A DNA stretch of 64,000 nt, from the NCBI GenBank assembly GCA_016720545.1, contig JADKKK010000005.1, positions 310,001 through 374,000 of the forward strand. The letters are read 5' to 3'. This DNA comes from Myxococcales bacterium (GTDB lineage: Bacteria > Myxococcota_A > Polyangia > Polyangiales > Polyangiaceae). Numbering within the stretch: the stretch's first letter is position 1; the number at the start of each line of letters is the position of its first letter. Below, in pieces: positions 1 through 9,014 of this stretch. Below the pieces are notes generated by a model. The model was given only the letters and a program-made list of their open reading frames with translations. It was not told the DNA's origin and searched no databases. The translations under genes were made by a program, and so were the position numbers.

Positions 1-902
1 TTAAGGGCGGCGATGGTCACGTAGCGCTTCGCGAGGAGCGCCTGGTAGTGCTTGATCGAGACCGCGCTGTAGTCGACGTCGCCGAAGCGGTTCGCCCAGT
101 ACTGGTTCGTCTCGTTGTCGACCTGCACCGCGACCACGCAGCGCGACGCGACGAAGGGCTTGATGAGCGGGACGATGTGGTCGTACCAGTCGGCCACCGC
201 GGCGAGGTAGTCGGGATCGAGATACGTGGGCTGGGTCTGCGAGGCGTCGCCCGTGGGGCTGAAATTGTAGGTCTCGCCGCTCGCCTTCTGGATGAGGCTG
301 CGCGGGTGCGCGGCCTTCCACCACGCAGGGACAGCGCCGAACGTGCCGAAGCCCTTCGGCCACTCCGCCGTGATGAGGGGCCCCGGCTTCGCGACGACCT
401 TCATGCCCGCCGCGCACGCCGCGTCGAGGAAGCGGCCGACGTCGCGCGCGCCCGTGAAGCTCCACTCGCCGGCCCGCGGGGCGTGGTAGTCCCACGGGAA
501 ATAGGTCGTCACGAGGTTCATGTGGGCGGCCTTCATCTTTGCGAAGGTGTCCGCCCAGAGGGCTTGGGTCTTGGCCGCGTCGAACGCCTTGTCGCGCACG
601 CGGAAGTACGGGACCTCCCCGCCGTAGAGCACCGTGGGCCGACCGTCGATGACGAGCTCGCCTCCGCGCACCTCGACCCGCGGCCCAGGGGCGGCGTCGC
701 TCGCGTCCGGGGCCGCGGCCTCGGGCGGGGTGGGCGTGCTCGACCCGTCGGTCGGGGCGCTCGCGTCGGGCGTCGCCTCGGGCGCGGGCGGAGGATCGGA
801 GCCGCACGCGGCGAACAGCGCGGGGCCGAGCGCGAGGGCGAGGAGCGGGGGGACGAGGGCGCGCGGAGAGCGCCGGGGGAGCAGGGAGAGCAGGCGTCGC
901 AC
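1..902 (-). CDS. GH35-type beta-galactosidase lipoprotein, partial (N-terminal about 300 residues)
   Basis: The gene runs off the left edge. The start is GTG at 902: it is followed by a hydrophobic segment ending in a lipobox (LFAAC), so the product is an exported lipoprotein, with an Ala/Asp/Pro-rich linker after the Cys. The mature part opens with the GH35 signature VLYGGEVPYFR, has the barrel segment TTYFPWDYH, and contains VQVDNE, which matches the NE acid/base motif of the family. GH35 enzymes hydrolyse terminal beta-galactosides, probably here on extracellular polysaccharide. The C-terminal nucleophile Glu lies outside the window. It is divergent from the lipoprotein gene at 997. The family call is confident; substrate is inference. 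Confidence 0.85.
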   Translation of the reverse strand, partial: MRRLLSLLPRRSPRALVPPLLALALGPALFAACGSDPPPAPEATPDASAPTDGSSTPTPPEAAAPDASDAAPGPRVEVRGGELVIDGRPTVLYGGEVPYFRVRDKAFDAAKTQALWADTFAKMKAAHMNLVTTYFPWDYHAPRAGEWSFTGARDVGRFLDAACAAGMKVVAKPGPLITAEWPKGFGTFGAVPAWWKAAHPRSLIQKASGETYNFSPTGDASQTQPTYLDPDYLAAVADWYDHIVPLIKPFVASRCVVAVQVDNETNQYWANRFGDVDYSAVSIKHYQALLAKRYVTIAAL

Positions 903-908
903 AAGGAG

Positions 909-914
909 AGCGTA
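909..914 (-). promoter_or_regulatory. -10-like box TACGCT, leaderless arrangement
   Basis: TACGCT ends six bases before the GTG at 902 and no Shine-Dalgarno is visible. That spacing puts the transcription start at or next to the start codon, so the GH35 mRNA may be leaderless. Confidence 0.4.
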
Positions 915-980
915 GCAGGGGCGCGACCGGGCTCCCTGCCAACGCCGCTCGACTCGATTGAAGTCGAGGGGGCGACGAAC

Positions 981-986
981 TAGATT
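981..986 (+). promoter_or_regulatory. -10-like box TAGATT
   Basis: TAGATT lies ten bases before the ATG at 997. A GGAG also lies just before the ATG, so either a very short leader or none is possible. Confidence 0.35.
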
Positions 987-996
987 CCCGGCGGAG

Positions 997-2871
997 ATGA
1001 CGCGACCCCCCCCCAGCGCTCGGCACAGTGCGGGCCTAAAGCCTCGGAAACAGTCAAGTTTCCCGCGCTGGTTCGCCGCGGCTGTGCTCGCCCTGTGCCC
1101 AGGCCTCACCGACTGCTACTCGACGGGGAACGGCACGCCCCCCCCCCTCGACAGCCTCTATTTTCCGGTTGGCCTCGCCGTGTCGCACGGCGGCAACGTG
1201 CTCTACGCGCTGAACTCGGACTTCGACCTGCAGTACAGCGGCGGCACGCTCCAGTCGTACGATCTACGGCTCATCCGCAAGCACACGCTCCTCACGATCG
1301 AGAACCCGTTCGACCCGGCGCTGCCCCTGATACGCCCGGCGCCCATCCTGCCGGACGGGCGCACCCCGACGTGCAAAGACGGCGAGCTCGTCGACCTCCG
1401 CCCGGACGGCACGAGGCTGCCTCTAGGCCAGACCTGCGCTCCGCCGATGCGCACGAGCCACTACGTCCGCGACGCCGTGGTCATCGGCGCGTTCGGCACC
1501 GACCTCCAGGTCAGCCTCGACACGAGGGCGCTCGTGCCACCGGTGGGCCTCACCGGGCCGGCGCCGGCGCGCGCGAAAGATCGCCTGTTCGCGCCCCTGC
1601 GCGGGTCCGCGTCCATCTTGTGGGCCGACGTAGCGCACGACGTCGCGGAGCGCCCACCGAGCGAGACCTTCGATCCGAACCAGCGTGACGCCGCGCTGGC
1701 GGCGTTCGCGCCCTTCCGTATCGACTGCGGCACGCGTGTAGAGGGCCGCTGCGACGGGGCTCACGCGACCGGCACGACCCCCGAGGCGGAGCCAAAGAAC
1801 TCTCGCGGGCTCAGGCTCCCCGGCGAGCCGTTCGGCCTCGCCCAGAGCGACGACGGCAGCGCGCTCGTCGTGACCCACCAGAACGACACGAAGGCCACGC
1901 TCCTCTCGACCGGCCTCTCCTACGACAGCGGCAGCGACGCGACGCGCATCTCGGCGCCGAGCGTGCAGTTCATCGTCGACAACCTGCGCACGGGCGGCGT
2001 CGGCGTGGCCAGCGTGCCCTACGATCCCGAGGGCTTCACCCCCGCCACCCGGCCGCGCCCGGCTTACATCGGGACGAGCCGCGCGGTCGCGGAGCTCTCC
2101 CTCCTGCGGCATTACACCGACGAGGCGGGCGGCACGTCGTCGTCGCTGAACCGCCCGTTCCTCGCGCGAGAGCGCGCGTATCCGCTCGCGGCGTCTGCCG
2201 GCGGCACCGACTCGCGCGGCATCGCGCTCGACCCCACCCCGCGGTTGGCGTGCAAGGCCCGCGTGAGGCCGGCCGATCCGGCGGCGGTGCCCCCGCGGAC
2301 CGCCCAAGACGTCGCGCGGGACCTCACCGCCTGCGCGCGGAAGCCGCTCCGTGTATTCCTCACGAATCGTACCCCGGCGGCGCTCCTGGTGGGCGAGCTA
2401 GGGTCCGACGTGGGCGCGGCGTCGACCGAGGCCTACGACCCCGAGAAGCTCACGTTCTTCGACTCGGTGCCGCTGACGGCGGGCCCGTCGAAGGTGTTCC
2501 TCGCGCCCATCGTCGACGGCGACGGGCGCTACGCGCTGCGCGTATTCGTCGTCTGCTTCGACGCCTCCACGGTCTTCGTCATCGACCCCGATACGCGCCG
2601 GCTCGACAACGTGATCCGCGTCGGCGCGGGGCCGTTCGCGCTCGCGTTCGACCCGTTCGACATGAACGACGTGGCGCGCCGGGTGGAGGTCCCCTTCGAC
2701 CCGCGCGAGCCGGGAAGAGGGCTGCGCCAGTACCGGTTCGCTTACGTGGCGAGCTTCACGAACTCGTTCGTTCAGGTGCTCGACCTCGACAACTCGCTCG
2801 CCCGCAAAGACACCTTCGGGCACGTGGTCTTCTCGCTCGGCGAGCCCACCCTGCCGAAGGGGGTCAAGTGA
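997..2871 (+). CDS. large secreted lipoprotein, beta-propeller-like, function unknown
   Basis: About 624 residues. ATG 997 is preferred over the TTG at 958 because it gives a compact basic N-terminus, a hydrophobic stretch and a lipobox (LTDC, Cys about 40), with GGAG just upstream. The body has repeated motifs typical of surface-protein beta-propellers: an opening SLYFPVGLAVS, then GLAQSDDGSALVVTHQ and, near the end, VFVIDPDTRRLDNVI followed by FALAFDP. Several Cys residues suggest disulfides and an extracytoplasmic site. The stop overlaps the GTG of the next gene by four bases (GTGA), so the two are translationally coupled and probably work together. No enzyme motif seen; a surface or scaffold role is inference. 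Confidence 0.75.
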   Translation: MTRPPPSARHSAGLKPRKQSSFPRWFAAAVLALCPGLTDCYSTGNGTPPPLDSLYFPVGLAVSHGGNVLYALNSDFDLQYSGGTLQSYDLRLIRKHTLLTIENPFDPALPLIRPAPILPDGRTPTCKDGELVDLRPDGTRLPLGQTCAPPMRTSHYVRDAVVIGAFGTDLQVSLDTRALVPPVGLTGPAPARAKDRLFAPLRGSASILWADVAHDVAERPPSETFDPNQRDAALAAFAPFRIDCGTRVEGRCDGAHATGTTPEAEPKNSRGLRLPGEPFGLAQSDDGSALVVTHQNDTKATLLSTGLSYDSGSDATRISAPSVQFIVDNLRTGGVGVASVPYDPEGFTPATRPRPAYIGTSRAVAELSLLRHYTDEAGGTSSSLNRPFLARERAYPLAASAGGTDSRGIALDPTPRLACKARVRPADPAAVPPRTAQDVARDLTACARKPLRVFLTNRTPAALLVGELGSDVGAASTEAYDPEKLTFFDSVPLTAGPSKVFLAPIVDGDGRYALRVFVVCFDASTVFVIDPDTRRLDNVIRVGAGPFALAFDPFDMNDVARRVEVPFDPREPGRGLRQYRFAYVASFTNSFVQVLDLDNSLARKDTFGHVVFSLGEPTLPKGVK

Positions 2872-5800
2872 GCGCGCGGCGCGGCCCGGCGGGGCGTCTC
2901 TTCGCGCTGCTGGCGCTCGGGGTCCCTGCGGGCCTCGGTCTCACCGGCGCGCTCGCGAGCTGCGCGCAGACACCGCCGAACAACCCGGTGCGCTCGTTCG
3001 AGCGGCCCGAGAAGGTCGACTTCGTCTGCATGCAGGTGCGCGACGGCACCGCGAACGCGGGCTTCGTCGCGCCTGCGCCGGTGGCGCTCTCGAAGTGCAC
3101 GCCGGCCTCGGCCGAGGCCGCGAGCACGGGCGGCGCCGACTTCCTGCCGTTCCACCTCTACGCGCTCGTCACTCAGACGACGCGCGGCGAGTTGGCCGTC
3201 GCGGACCTCACGGCCGGTTCCGTCGTCGACCACGACTACACGGCGCCCGGCGTGAACTTCCTCACGGTAGGGGCCCTGCCGCGCGACATCGCCACCACCC
3301 CCGACGGGCTGCTCTCGTTCGTGACGTCGGGCGAGGCGAACAAGCCGGCGCTCTACGCCATCGCGTCCCACCGCATCCTCGGCGACACCGCCGGCGTGGT
3401 TCGTCAGGGCCTCGACAAGCAGATCGAGCCGCCGCACACGACGCTCTCGACCTGGCCGGCCTGCAGCCTCCCTGACGCGCCGACGTCGGTCGCCGTCATC
3501 AAGAAGGAGGGGCTCGGCGCGGAAGGCGAGCGGGACCCGTACGCCTACCAGGTCGCCGTGCTGCTGCCCGGCGGCGCCGGCGCGAAGGGGTCCGCCAAGA
3601 TCGTCACGCTCGACGTGAAGCCGTTCCTGCGCGGCGCGGGGCTGCTCAACGTTGGCCTCGCGCCTGGCCTAGACGACGGCCCGCGCGTCGAGCCCGGCTC
3701 GCTCGCGCCGTGTCCGGTGGTCGGTGTGGTCGAGCTCGGCGGCGCGTCGCTCGTGCCGCCGACCGTGCCCAAGGGGCCCGCCTGGGACGACGGCGTGAAG
3801 TACCGCGCGGCCGCTCCGCCGCTCCCCGACCCCGGCGCGTTCCCGCCTGGACAGTCCGCCGTCGAGCCGTTGCCGTTCTCGGCCTCGTGCCTCGCCTCGC
3901 CGGCGCCCCCCGCGCCCGTCGTCCAGTACGCCGAGCCGCTGGGCAAGGCGACCCCCACGGGCTTCGTGCGCGACGGCACGCGCCTCTACGTGGGCGACGC
4001 CGCGCTCCCGCTCATCCACGTCATCGATCTGTCGAACCCGAGCGCCCCGCGCGAGCTGCCCCCGCTGCTCACGTCCAGCCTGTCGGAGCCCTCGCGCCTC
4101 GTGACGGTGAAGGACCTCGCGATCAGCCCAGAGACGCGAGACTACAAGCGATTTCTCTACGCGATCGACGACAAGCAGGGCTCGGTGCTCGTCTACGACG
4201 TGACCGACGACGCCTCGCCGCGCGTGCCGCTCACCCGGCCGCATCCGCAGTCGAACCCGTTCGCGCCGACCGACCGGGTGCAGTTCGGCGCCCCGGCCGT
4301 GGCGGTGCAGTTCGCTCGTTACGAGCTGCCCCAGCAGCGGGGCAACGCCCCCTCGACGGGCGCGCTCTGCAACCCGAACCCCGCCATCGGGGTAGGCCAG
4401 GGCCCGTTCAGCGATCCGGGCGGGTTCCTGCGCCCGAGCTTCGCCGCGGGCATCGGGCCCGGGCGGCTCCGCGGCGTCTTCGCGTTCGTTACGCTCACCA
4501 ACGGCCAGATCGTCACGGTCGACGTGGACGACTGGGACGCGCCGTGCCGCCGCCCCGACCCCATGGCGAGCTTCCCCGTGAGCGCGACCACGCCGCAGGA
4601 GCCCGCGGTGGCCGGCAGCCGCGACCCGTACCACGCGCCTACGGCCTTCGCGGCCGACGTCGACACGACCTCGCCCGTCACGCTCGAGGCGTTCTTCCCG
4701 GTGAGCGCGCCGAACCGCGTGCGCTCGCTGTTCAGGTTGAACCGGGGCGGCACGGGCGGAAATCACGCGCCGCTGCTCGCCGGCCAGCCGCAGCTCTTCA
4801 GCGCGCTGAACGCGCAGCTCTCCACGGTGGGCTCCGGCAGCGAGGCCAATCCAAAGCTTCTGCCGACCAGCACCGAGGTCGCTGACCCCGGCTCGCTCTC
4901 CGACCCGCTCGCCCCGAACGCCGGCGCCCTGAAGGACAACCGCAACACCGGCGTGCTCCCTGCGCTGCCTACGGGCGACACGGCGACCGACGTTCGCTCC
5001 AACGTGCGGTTCTCGTACGAGGACCCCACCGTGCACGTCGATCAAGAGTGGGCCACGGTGTACGAGGGCGTCATCCCCACGCTCGACGGCGTCGTCGCCA
5101 CGGTGGCGAGCGGCGATGGCTTCCGTAGCCTCACCCTCGCGGCACCCGCCGCCCAGCTCTGCGCCCGCGGCGTCGAGGACCTCACCCTCGGGACCGAGCG
5201 CGCGCGGGCTGTCTCGGCCGCCCTCGCGGCCGCCAAGCTGCCCGCGATCCCGCTGCTCGACCGGCGCATGACCGACTACGTCGAGATCACCGACGATCTG
5301 CTCCCGCCGACCGATCCCTACTGGCTCGAGAACCAGGCCTGCTGGCCCGAAGAGCTGGCGAACGGCACCGCGACGGCGCGCTTCGCGACCTGCAACGCCT
5401 TCTTCGATGGCGATTTCGAGCCCGATCCGAAGGTCACGACCACGCCGAAGGCGAACGCCAACCGGCACCTCCCCATCCTCGAAGCCTTCGACGGTAGGCT
5501 GGTCGTCTCGCGCTTCTTCACCCCGCTCGACGGCCCCGAAGTGGGCATTCGCCGCGTGGTCCCTCCCGAGGTGAGCAACCAGCGCCCGCTCGCGCTCGCT
5601 CAGTGCTGCTTCCACAGCCAGTGGAAGCTCCGCGTGCGCGCGAGCAACCAGTGGATCACGAAGGGCGCGAACGCGCGCTCCTCGGTGCAGTTCCTTCACC
5701 ACGTGAAGCGTGGCGCCGGGGACCGATGTGTCCAGTCGTGCGACGCGCGCGATCAGCTCCTGTCGAGCCGCTCGCCTGCCGTGCCGTTCGCTGGCGTGAC

Positions 5801-6125
5801 GCCCGGCGCCGCCCCCGGCCGAAACAGCCCCCTGGCCATGCGCAACCCGATGTTCTCGTTCGTGGCGTGGAACGGCGTCGAGACCCAGGCGAAGGGCGTG
5901 TTCCGCGACCTCGAGCCGGCTCGCGACACGTTCTTCCGCTACTCGACGCGTGGGCAGTTCACCGCGCTGACCGCGAACCTCTCGAGCACGAGCGTCGCGG
6001 TGAACCCGCGGGCGATGCGCTACGTCGAGCCGCTCGGCCAGATCGCGATCATCGACGGCGCGTCACAGGGGCTCGTGCTCTTCGACCTGCGCACAGTCAC
6101 GCTGTCGCGGACGAGCTTCTTCTGA
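2868..6125 (+). CDS. very large secreted lipoprotein, partner of the preceding gene
   Basis: About 1085 residues. The GTG start overlaps the upstream stop; it is followed by a signal segment and a lipobox (LASC, Cys about 32). Earlier in-frame codons exist but lie inside the upstream gene. The sequence carries scattered propeller-like stretches such as GFVRDGTRLYVGDAALPLIHVIDL and RFLYAIDDKQGSVLVYDV in shorter form (ALPLIHVIDL, GSVLVYDVTDD), and FVTLTNGQIVTVDVDD, followed by a C-terminal half with paired Cys (CFHSQW, CVQSCDARD). No catalytic motif is recognisable. With the 997-2871 product it forms a two-gene lipoprotein unit ending 17 bases before mutS. Function unknown; extracytoplasmic location is well supported. 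Confidence 0.75.
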   Translation: MSARRGPAGRLFALLALGVPAGLGLTGALASCAQTPPNNPVRSFERPEKVDFVCMQVRDGTANAGFVAPAPVALSKCTPASAEAASTGGADFLPFHLYALVTQTTRGELAVADLTAGSVVDHDYTAPGVNFLTVGALPRDIATTPDGLLSFVTSGEANKPALYAIASHRILGDTAGVVRQGLDKQIEPPHTTLSTWPACSLPDAPTSVAVIKKEGLGAEGERDPYAYQVAVLLPGGAGAKGSAKIVTLDVKPFLRGAGLLNVGLAPGLDDGPRVEPGSLAPCPVVGVVELGGASLVPPTVPKGPAWDDGVKYRAAAPPLPDPGAFPPGQSAVEPLPFSASCLASPAPPAPVVQYAEPLGKATPTGFVRDGTRLYVGDAALPLIHVIDLSNPSAPRELPPLLTSSLSEPSRLVTVKDLAISPETRDYKRFLYAIDDKQGSVLVYDVTDDASPRVPLTRPHPQSNPFAPTDRVQFGAPAVAVQFARYELPQQRGNAPSTGALCNPNPAIGVGQGPFSDPGGFLRPSFAAGIGPGRLRGVFAFVTLTNGQIVTVDVDDWDAPCRRPDPMASFPVSATTPQEPAVAGSRDPYHAPTAFAADVDTTSPVTLEAFFPVSAPNRVRSLFRLNRGGTGGNHAPLLAGQPQLFSALNAQLSTVGSGSEANPKLLPTSTEVADPGSLSDPLAPNAGALKDNRNTGVLPALPTGDTATDVRSNVRFSYEDPTVHVDQEWATVYEGVIPTLDGVVATVASGDGFRSLTLAAPAAQLCARGVEDLTLGTERARAVSAALAAAKLPAIPLLDRRMTDYVEITDDLLPPTDPYWLENQACWPEELANGTATARFATCNAFFDGDFEPDPKVTTTPKANANRHLPILEAFDGRLVVSRFFTPLDGPEVGIRRVVPPEVSNQRPLALAQCCFHSQWKLRVRASNQWITKGANARSSVQFLHHVKRGAGDRCVQSCDARDQLLSSRSPAVPFAGVTPGAAPGRNSPLAMRNPMFSFVAWNGVETQAKGVFRDLEPARDTFFRYSTRGQFTALTANLSSTSVAVNPRAMRYVEPLGQIAIIDGASQGLVLFDLRTVTLSRTSFF

Positions 6126-6142
6126 ACGGGCTAGCTAGGGTC

Positions 6143-8947
6143 GTGGCCAAGGCGAAGGATGCGTCGCAGACGCCGCTCATGCGGCAGTACCTCGGGGCGA
6201 AGGCGGCTCACCCCGACGCCCTCCTGTTCTTCCGCCTCGGCGACTTCTACGAGTTGTTCTTCGAAGACGCCGTCGTCGCCGCGCGCGCGCTCGATCTCAC
6301 GCTGACGAGCCGCAACAAGAACGCCGAGGACGAGGTGCCGATGGCGGGCGTGCCCCACCACGCGGCGAGCTCGTACATCCAGCGCCTCACCGAGCTTGGG
6401 TATCGCGTCGCGCTCTGCGAGCAGATGGCGGATCCCCAGACCGTCAAGGGCATCGTGCCGCGCGAGGTCGTGCGGGTCGTCACCCCAGCGCTGGTCTTCG
6501 ACGACGCGGCGCTCGAGGGCGGGAGCAACGCGTACGTCGTCGCGGTCGAGCGCGAAGGCGAGGGCGAGCGCGAGCGCTACGGCGTCGCCGCGTACGACGG
6601 CTCCACGGGCGAGCTGTCGGCGAGCGACGTGGCCCACGTCGGGGGCGCACTCTCGGAGCTCACGCGGCTCGAGCCCCGCGAGGTGCTCCTCGGCCCGGGG
6701 TGCGAGGCGCTCGACGGTCGCCTCGCACAGCAGCGGCCGAAGCTGCCGCGTCGCCCGAGCCTCGCAGAGCTCGAGATCGCCGAAGTGGACGCGGCCCTCC
6801 GCCACCTCGTCGGCGCTGGCGACGCGGGGGCGTCGGAGCTCGCGAGGCGCGCCGCCGCGCGCGTCGTGCGTTACGCCGAGGCGTGCGAGCCCGGCAGGCG
6901 GCTCCCCGTGGAGCGCCTCGCGTCGCGCGTCTCCGACGACACGCTCGTGCTCGACGCCTCGACCCAGGAGCACCTCGAGCTCGTCCGTGCGACCGACGGC
7001 GAGGCGCGCGGCTCGCTCCTCGCGGAGATCGACGCGACCAAGACCGCGATGGGCGCGCGGCTCCTGCGCGCCCGCGTGCTCGCGCCCAGCGCGCACCTGC
7101 CGACCATCCGCGCGCGCCACGAGGGCGTCGAGCTCTTCGTGACGAACCCGGGTCTTCGCGCCGAGGTGCGCGCCCGACTCGCGCGGGTCGCGGACCTCGA
7201 GCGGCTCGCGGTGCGGGTGCTCACCGGCCGCGCGCTGCCGCGAGATCTCGTCCTTCTCGGACGGTCCCTCGCGGAGATGCCATGTATTATACATGAAATG
7301 GAGCGAAGCGTCGCCACGGTGCGGGCGCTAGGCGGCGCGACCGGTGTGGCGCGAGCGCCAGGGGCCTGCGAGGGCGCGAGGCAGCTGCTCGCTCGGGCGC
7401 TCGCCGACGAGCCGGGCGCGAAGGCGGGCGATGGCGACGTGCTGCGCGAGGGCTACGACGCCGAGCTCGACGAGGCGCGCGCCCTGGCGCAGGGCGGGCA
7501 GGGGCTCTTGGTCGAGCTCGAGGGGCGCCTCCGCGTCGAGACCCAGATAAGCAGCCTCAAGCTCCGCTACACGCGCGTGTTCGGCTGGTACATCGAGCTA
7601 ACGAAGACCCACGTCGCGAAGGCGCCGCGGTCCTGGCGTCGGAAGCAGACCGTCGCCACGGGCGAGCGCTACACGTGCGACGAGCTCGACGAGCTCTCCG
7701 ACAAGGTCGCGCACGCCACCTCGCGCGTCACCTCGAGAGAGACCGAGCTCTTCGCCGCGCTGCTCGCGGCCCTCGCCGCCCACGACGCCGAGCTGCGCGA
7801 CGCCGCGCGGTCGCTCGCGGAGTGGGACGTCGCTTCCGCCCTCGCCGAGGTCGCCCACTCTCGCGACTACGTGCGCCCGCTGGTCGACCACGGGCTCGCG
7901 CTCTCGCTCGTCGACGGGAGGCACCCCGTGGTCGAGCGGCTCGCCGCCGCGGGCGCCTTCGTCCCGAACGACGTGTCGCTCGACGCCGCGGACGACGCGC
8001 GCGACGCGCGCCTCTGGCTGGTCAGCGGGCCGAACATGGCCGGGAAGTCGACCTTCATGCGCCAGGTCGCGCTGGCGGTCATCCTCGCGCAGATGGGCGG
8101 GTTCGTGCCGGCGGCGGCGGCGCGCGTCGGCCTCGTGGACCGGATCCTCACGCGGGTCGGCGCGAGCGACAATCTGTCGAAGGGCGAGAGCACGTTCATG
8201 GTCGAGATGAAGGAGACCGCGAACGTGCTCCTCCGCGCGACGCGCCGCTCTCTCGTCATCCTCGACGAGATCGGGCGCGGGACGAGCACCTACGACGGGC
8301 TCTCCATCGCGTGGGCCGTGGCCGAGCACCTCGCCGAGGCGGTGCGCTGTCGCGCCCTCTTCGCCACGCACTACCATGAGCTCACCGCGCTGGGCGACGG
8401 CCAGCCGGGGTGCGCCAACCGCTCGGTGTCGGCGCGTGAGCACGACGGAGACATCGTCTTCTTTCACAAGGTCGGCGAGGGCGCCGCGTCGCGCAGCTAC
8501 GGCGTGGCCTGCGCGCGGTTGGCCGGCCTGCCCGAGAGCGTGCTCCGGCGCGCGCGGGCGATCCTGGACGGCCTCGAGACACGAGGTGAGGCGCCGAGGG
8601 CCGCTGGCGCGCGAGCGGGCGTGGGCGCATCGTCCCGCGTCGAGGCCTCCCCCGCGGCGGTGGATCCGCCCGCGGAGCCGGACGCTGCGCGCGAGCAGCT
8701 CGGCCTCTTCTCGCCCCGCGCGGTCGCCGAGGTGACTCCCTCACGTTCACCTGGAGCGGCGGCGCCTCTCGCGCCTCTCGCGCCTCTCGCGCCTCTCGCG
8801 TCCGGCGCGCCACGGCCTGTCGTCGCGCCCCCGAGCGCGGTGGCCGCGCGCCTCGCCGCCGTCGATCCGGACGCGCTCACGCCCATCGAGGCGCTGCTCC
8901 TGGTCGCGGAGCTCAAGCAGCTCGCGGCCGGCTCCGGAAAGATGTAA
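6143..8947 (+). CDS. mutS: DNA mismatch repair ATPase MutS
   Basis: About 934 residues from GTG 6143, the first plausible start after the upstream stop. Domain I begins with LGAKAAHPDALLFFRLG and the mismatch-reading FYELF motif. The C-terminal ABC ATPase has Walker A GPNMAGKST (about 629-637), Walker B LVILDEIGRGTSTYDGLS (from about 704) and ATHYHEL. It recognises mispairs and recruits MutL. Two oddities: an AT-rich patch near residue 380 encodes PCIIHEM where the family normally has GC-rich helical sequence, and the linker before the last helices contains a 9-base tandem repeat (PLA repeated). The last residues end in a MutS dimerisation-type segment (EALLLVAELKQL). Very confident. Confidence 0.97.
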   Translation: MAKAKDASQTPLMRQYLGAKAAHPDALLFFRLGDFYELFFEDAVVAARALDLTLTSRNKNAEDEVPMAGVPHHAASSYIQRLTELGYRVALCEQMADPQTVKGIVPREVVRVVTPALVFDDAALEGGSNAYVVAVEREGEGERERYGVAAYDGSTGELSASDVAHVGGALSELTRLEPREVLLGPGCEALDGRLAQQRPKLPRRPSLAELEIAEVDAALRHLVGAGDAGASELARRAAARVVRYAEACEPGRRLPVERLASRVSDDTLVLDASTQEHLELVRATDGEARGSLLAEIDATKTAMGARLLRARVLAPSAHLPTIRARHEGVELFVTNPGLRAEVRARLARVADLERLAVRVLTGRALPRDLVLLGRSLAEMPCIIHEMERSVATVRALGGATGVARAPGACEGARQLLARALADEPGAKAGDGDVLREGYDAELDEARALAQGGQGLLVELEGRLRVETQISSLKLRYTRVFGWYIELTKTHVAKAPRSWRRKQTVATGERYTCDELDELSDKVAHATSRVTSRETELFAALLAALAAHDAELRDAARSLAEWDVASALAEVAHSRDYVRPLVDHGLALSLVDGRHPVVERLAAAGAFVPNDVSLDAADDARDARLWLVSGPNMAGKSTFMRQVALAVILAQMGGFVPAAAARVGLVDRILTRVGASDNLSKGESTFMVEMKETANVLLRATRRSLVILDEIGRGTSTYDGLSIAWAVAEHLAEAVRCRALFATHYHELTALGDGQPGCANRSVSAREHDGDIVFFHKVGEGAASRSYGVACARLAGLPESVLRRARAILDGLETRGEAPRAAGARAGVGASSRVEASPAAVDPPAEPDAAREQLGLFSPRAVAEVTPSRSPGAAAPLAPLAPLAPLASGAPRPVVAPPSAVAARLAAVDPDALTPIEALLLVAELKQLAAGSGKM
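8762..8797 (+). repeat. four tandem copies of a 9-base unit inside mutS
   Basis: The unit gcgcctctc is repeated exactly four times in the C-terminal linker of mutS and encodes an APL repeat. Copy-number change would be in frame and only alter linker length. Confidence 0.85.
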
Positions 8948-9001
8948 CCTGCAATAAACAGCGCGCCGCCCGCGCCCCTTGCGCGCCCGCGCGAGGCGCC
9001 C

Positions 9002-9007
9002 TATCCA
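9002..9007 (+). promoter_or_regulatory. -10-like box TATCCA, leaderless arrangement
   Basis: Seven bases separate TATCCA from the ATG at 9015 and there is no ribosome site between them, consistent with transcription starting at the start codon. Confidence 0.4.
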
Positions 9008-9014
9008 GGGCCGC

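Noticed and set aside
1..1026. Long Arg-rich frames on both strands over the first kilobase
   Set aside because: They are shadow frames; the real gene is the GH35 lipoprotein in a third frame with family motifs and a lipobox.
3669..5702. A 677-codon minus-strand frame inside the large lipoprotein gene
   Set aside because: Arg/Glu/His-rich with no motif or signal; the plus-strand lipoprotein has Cys pairs and propeller-like strands.
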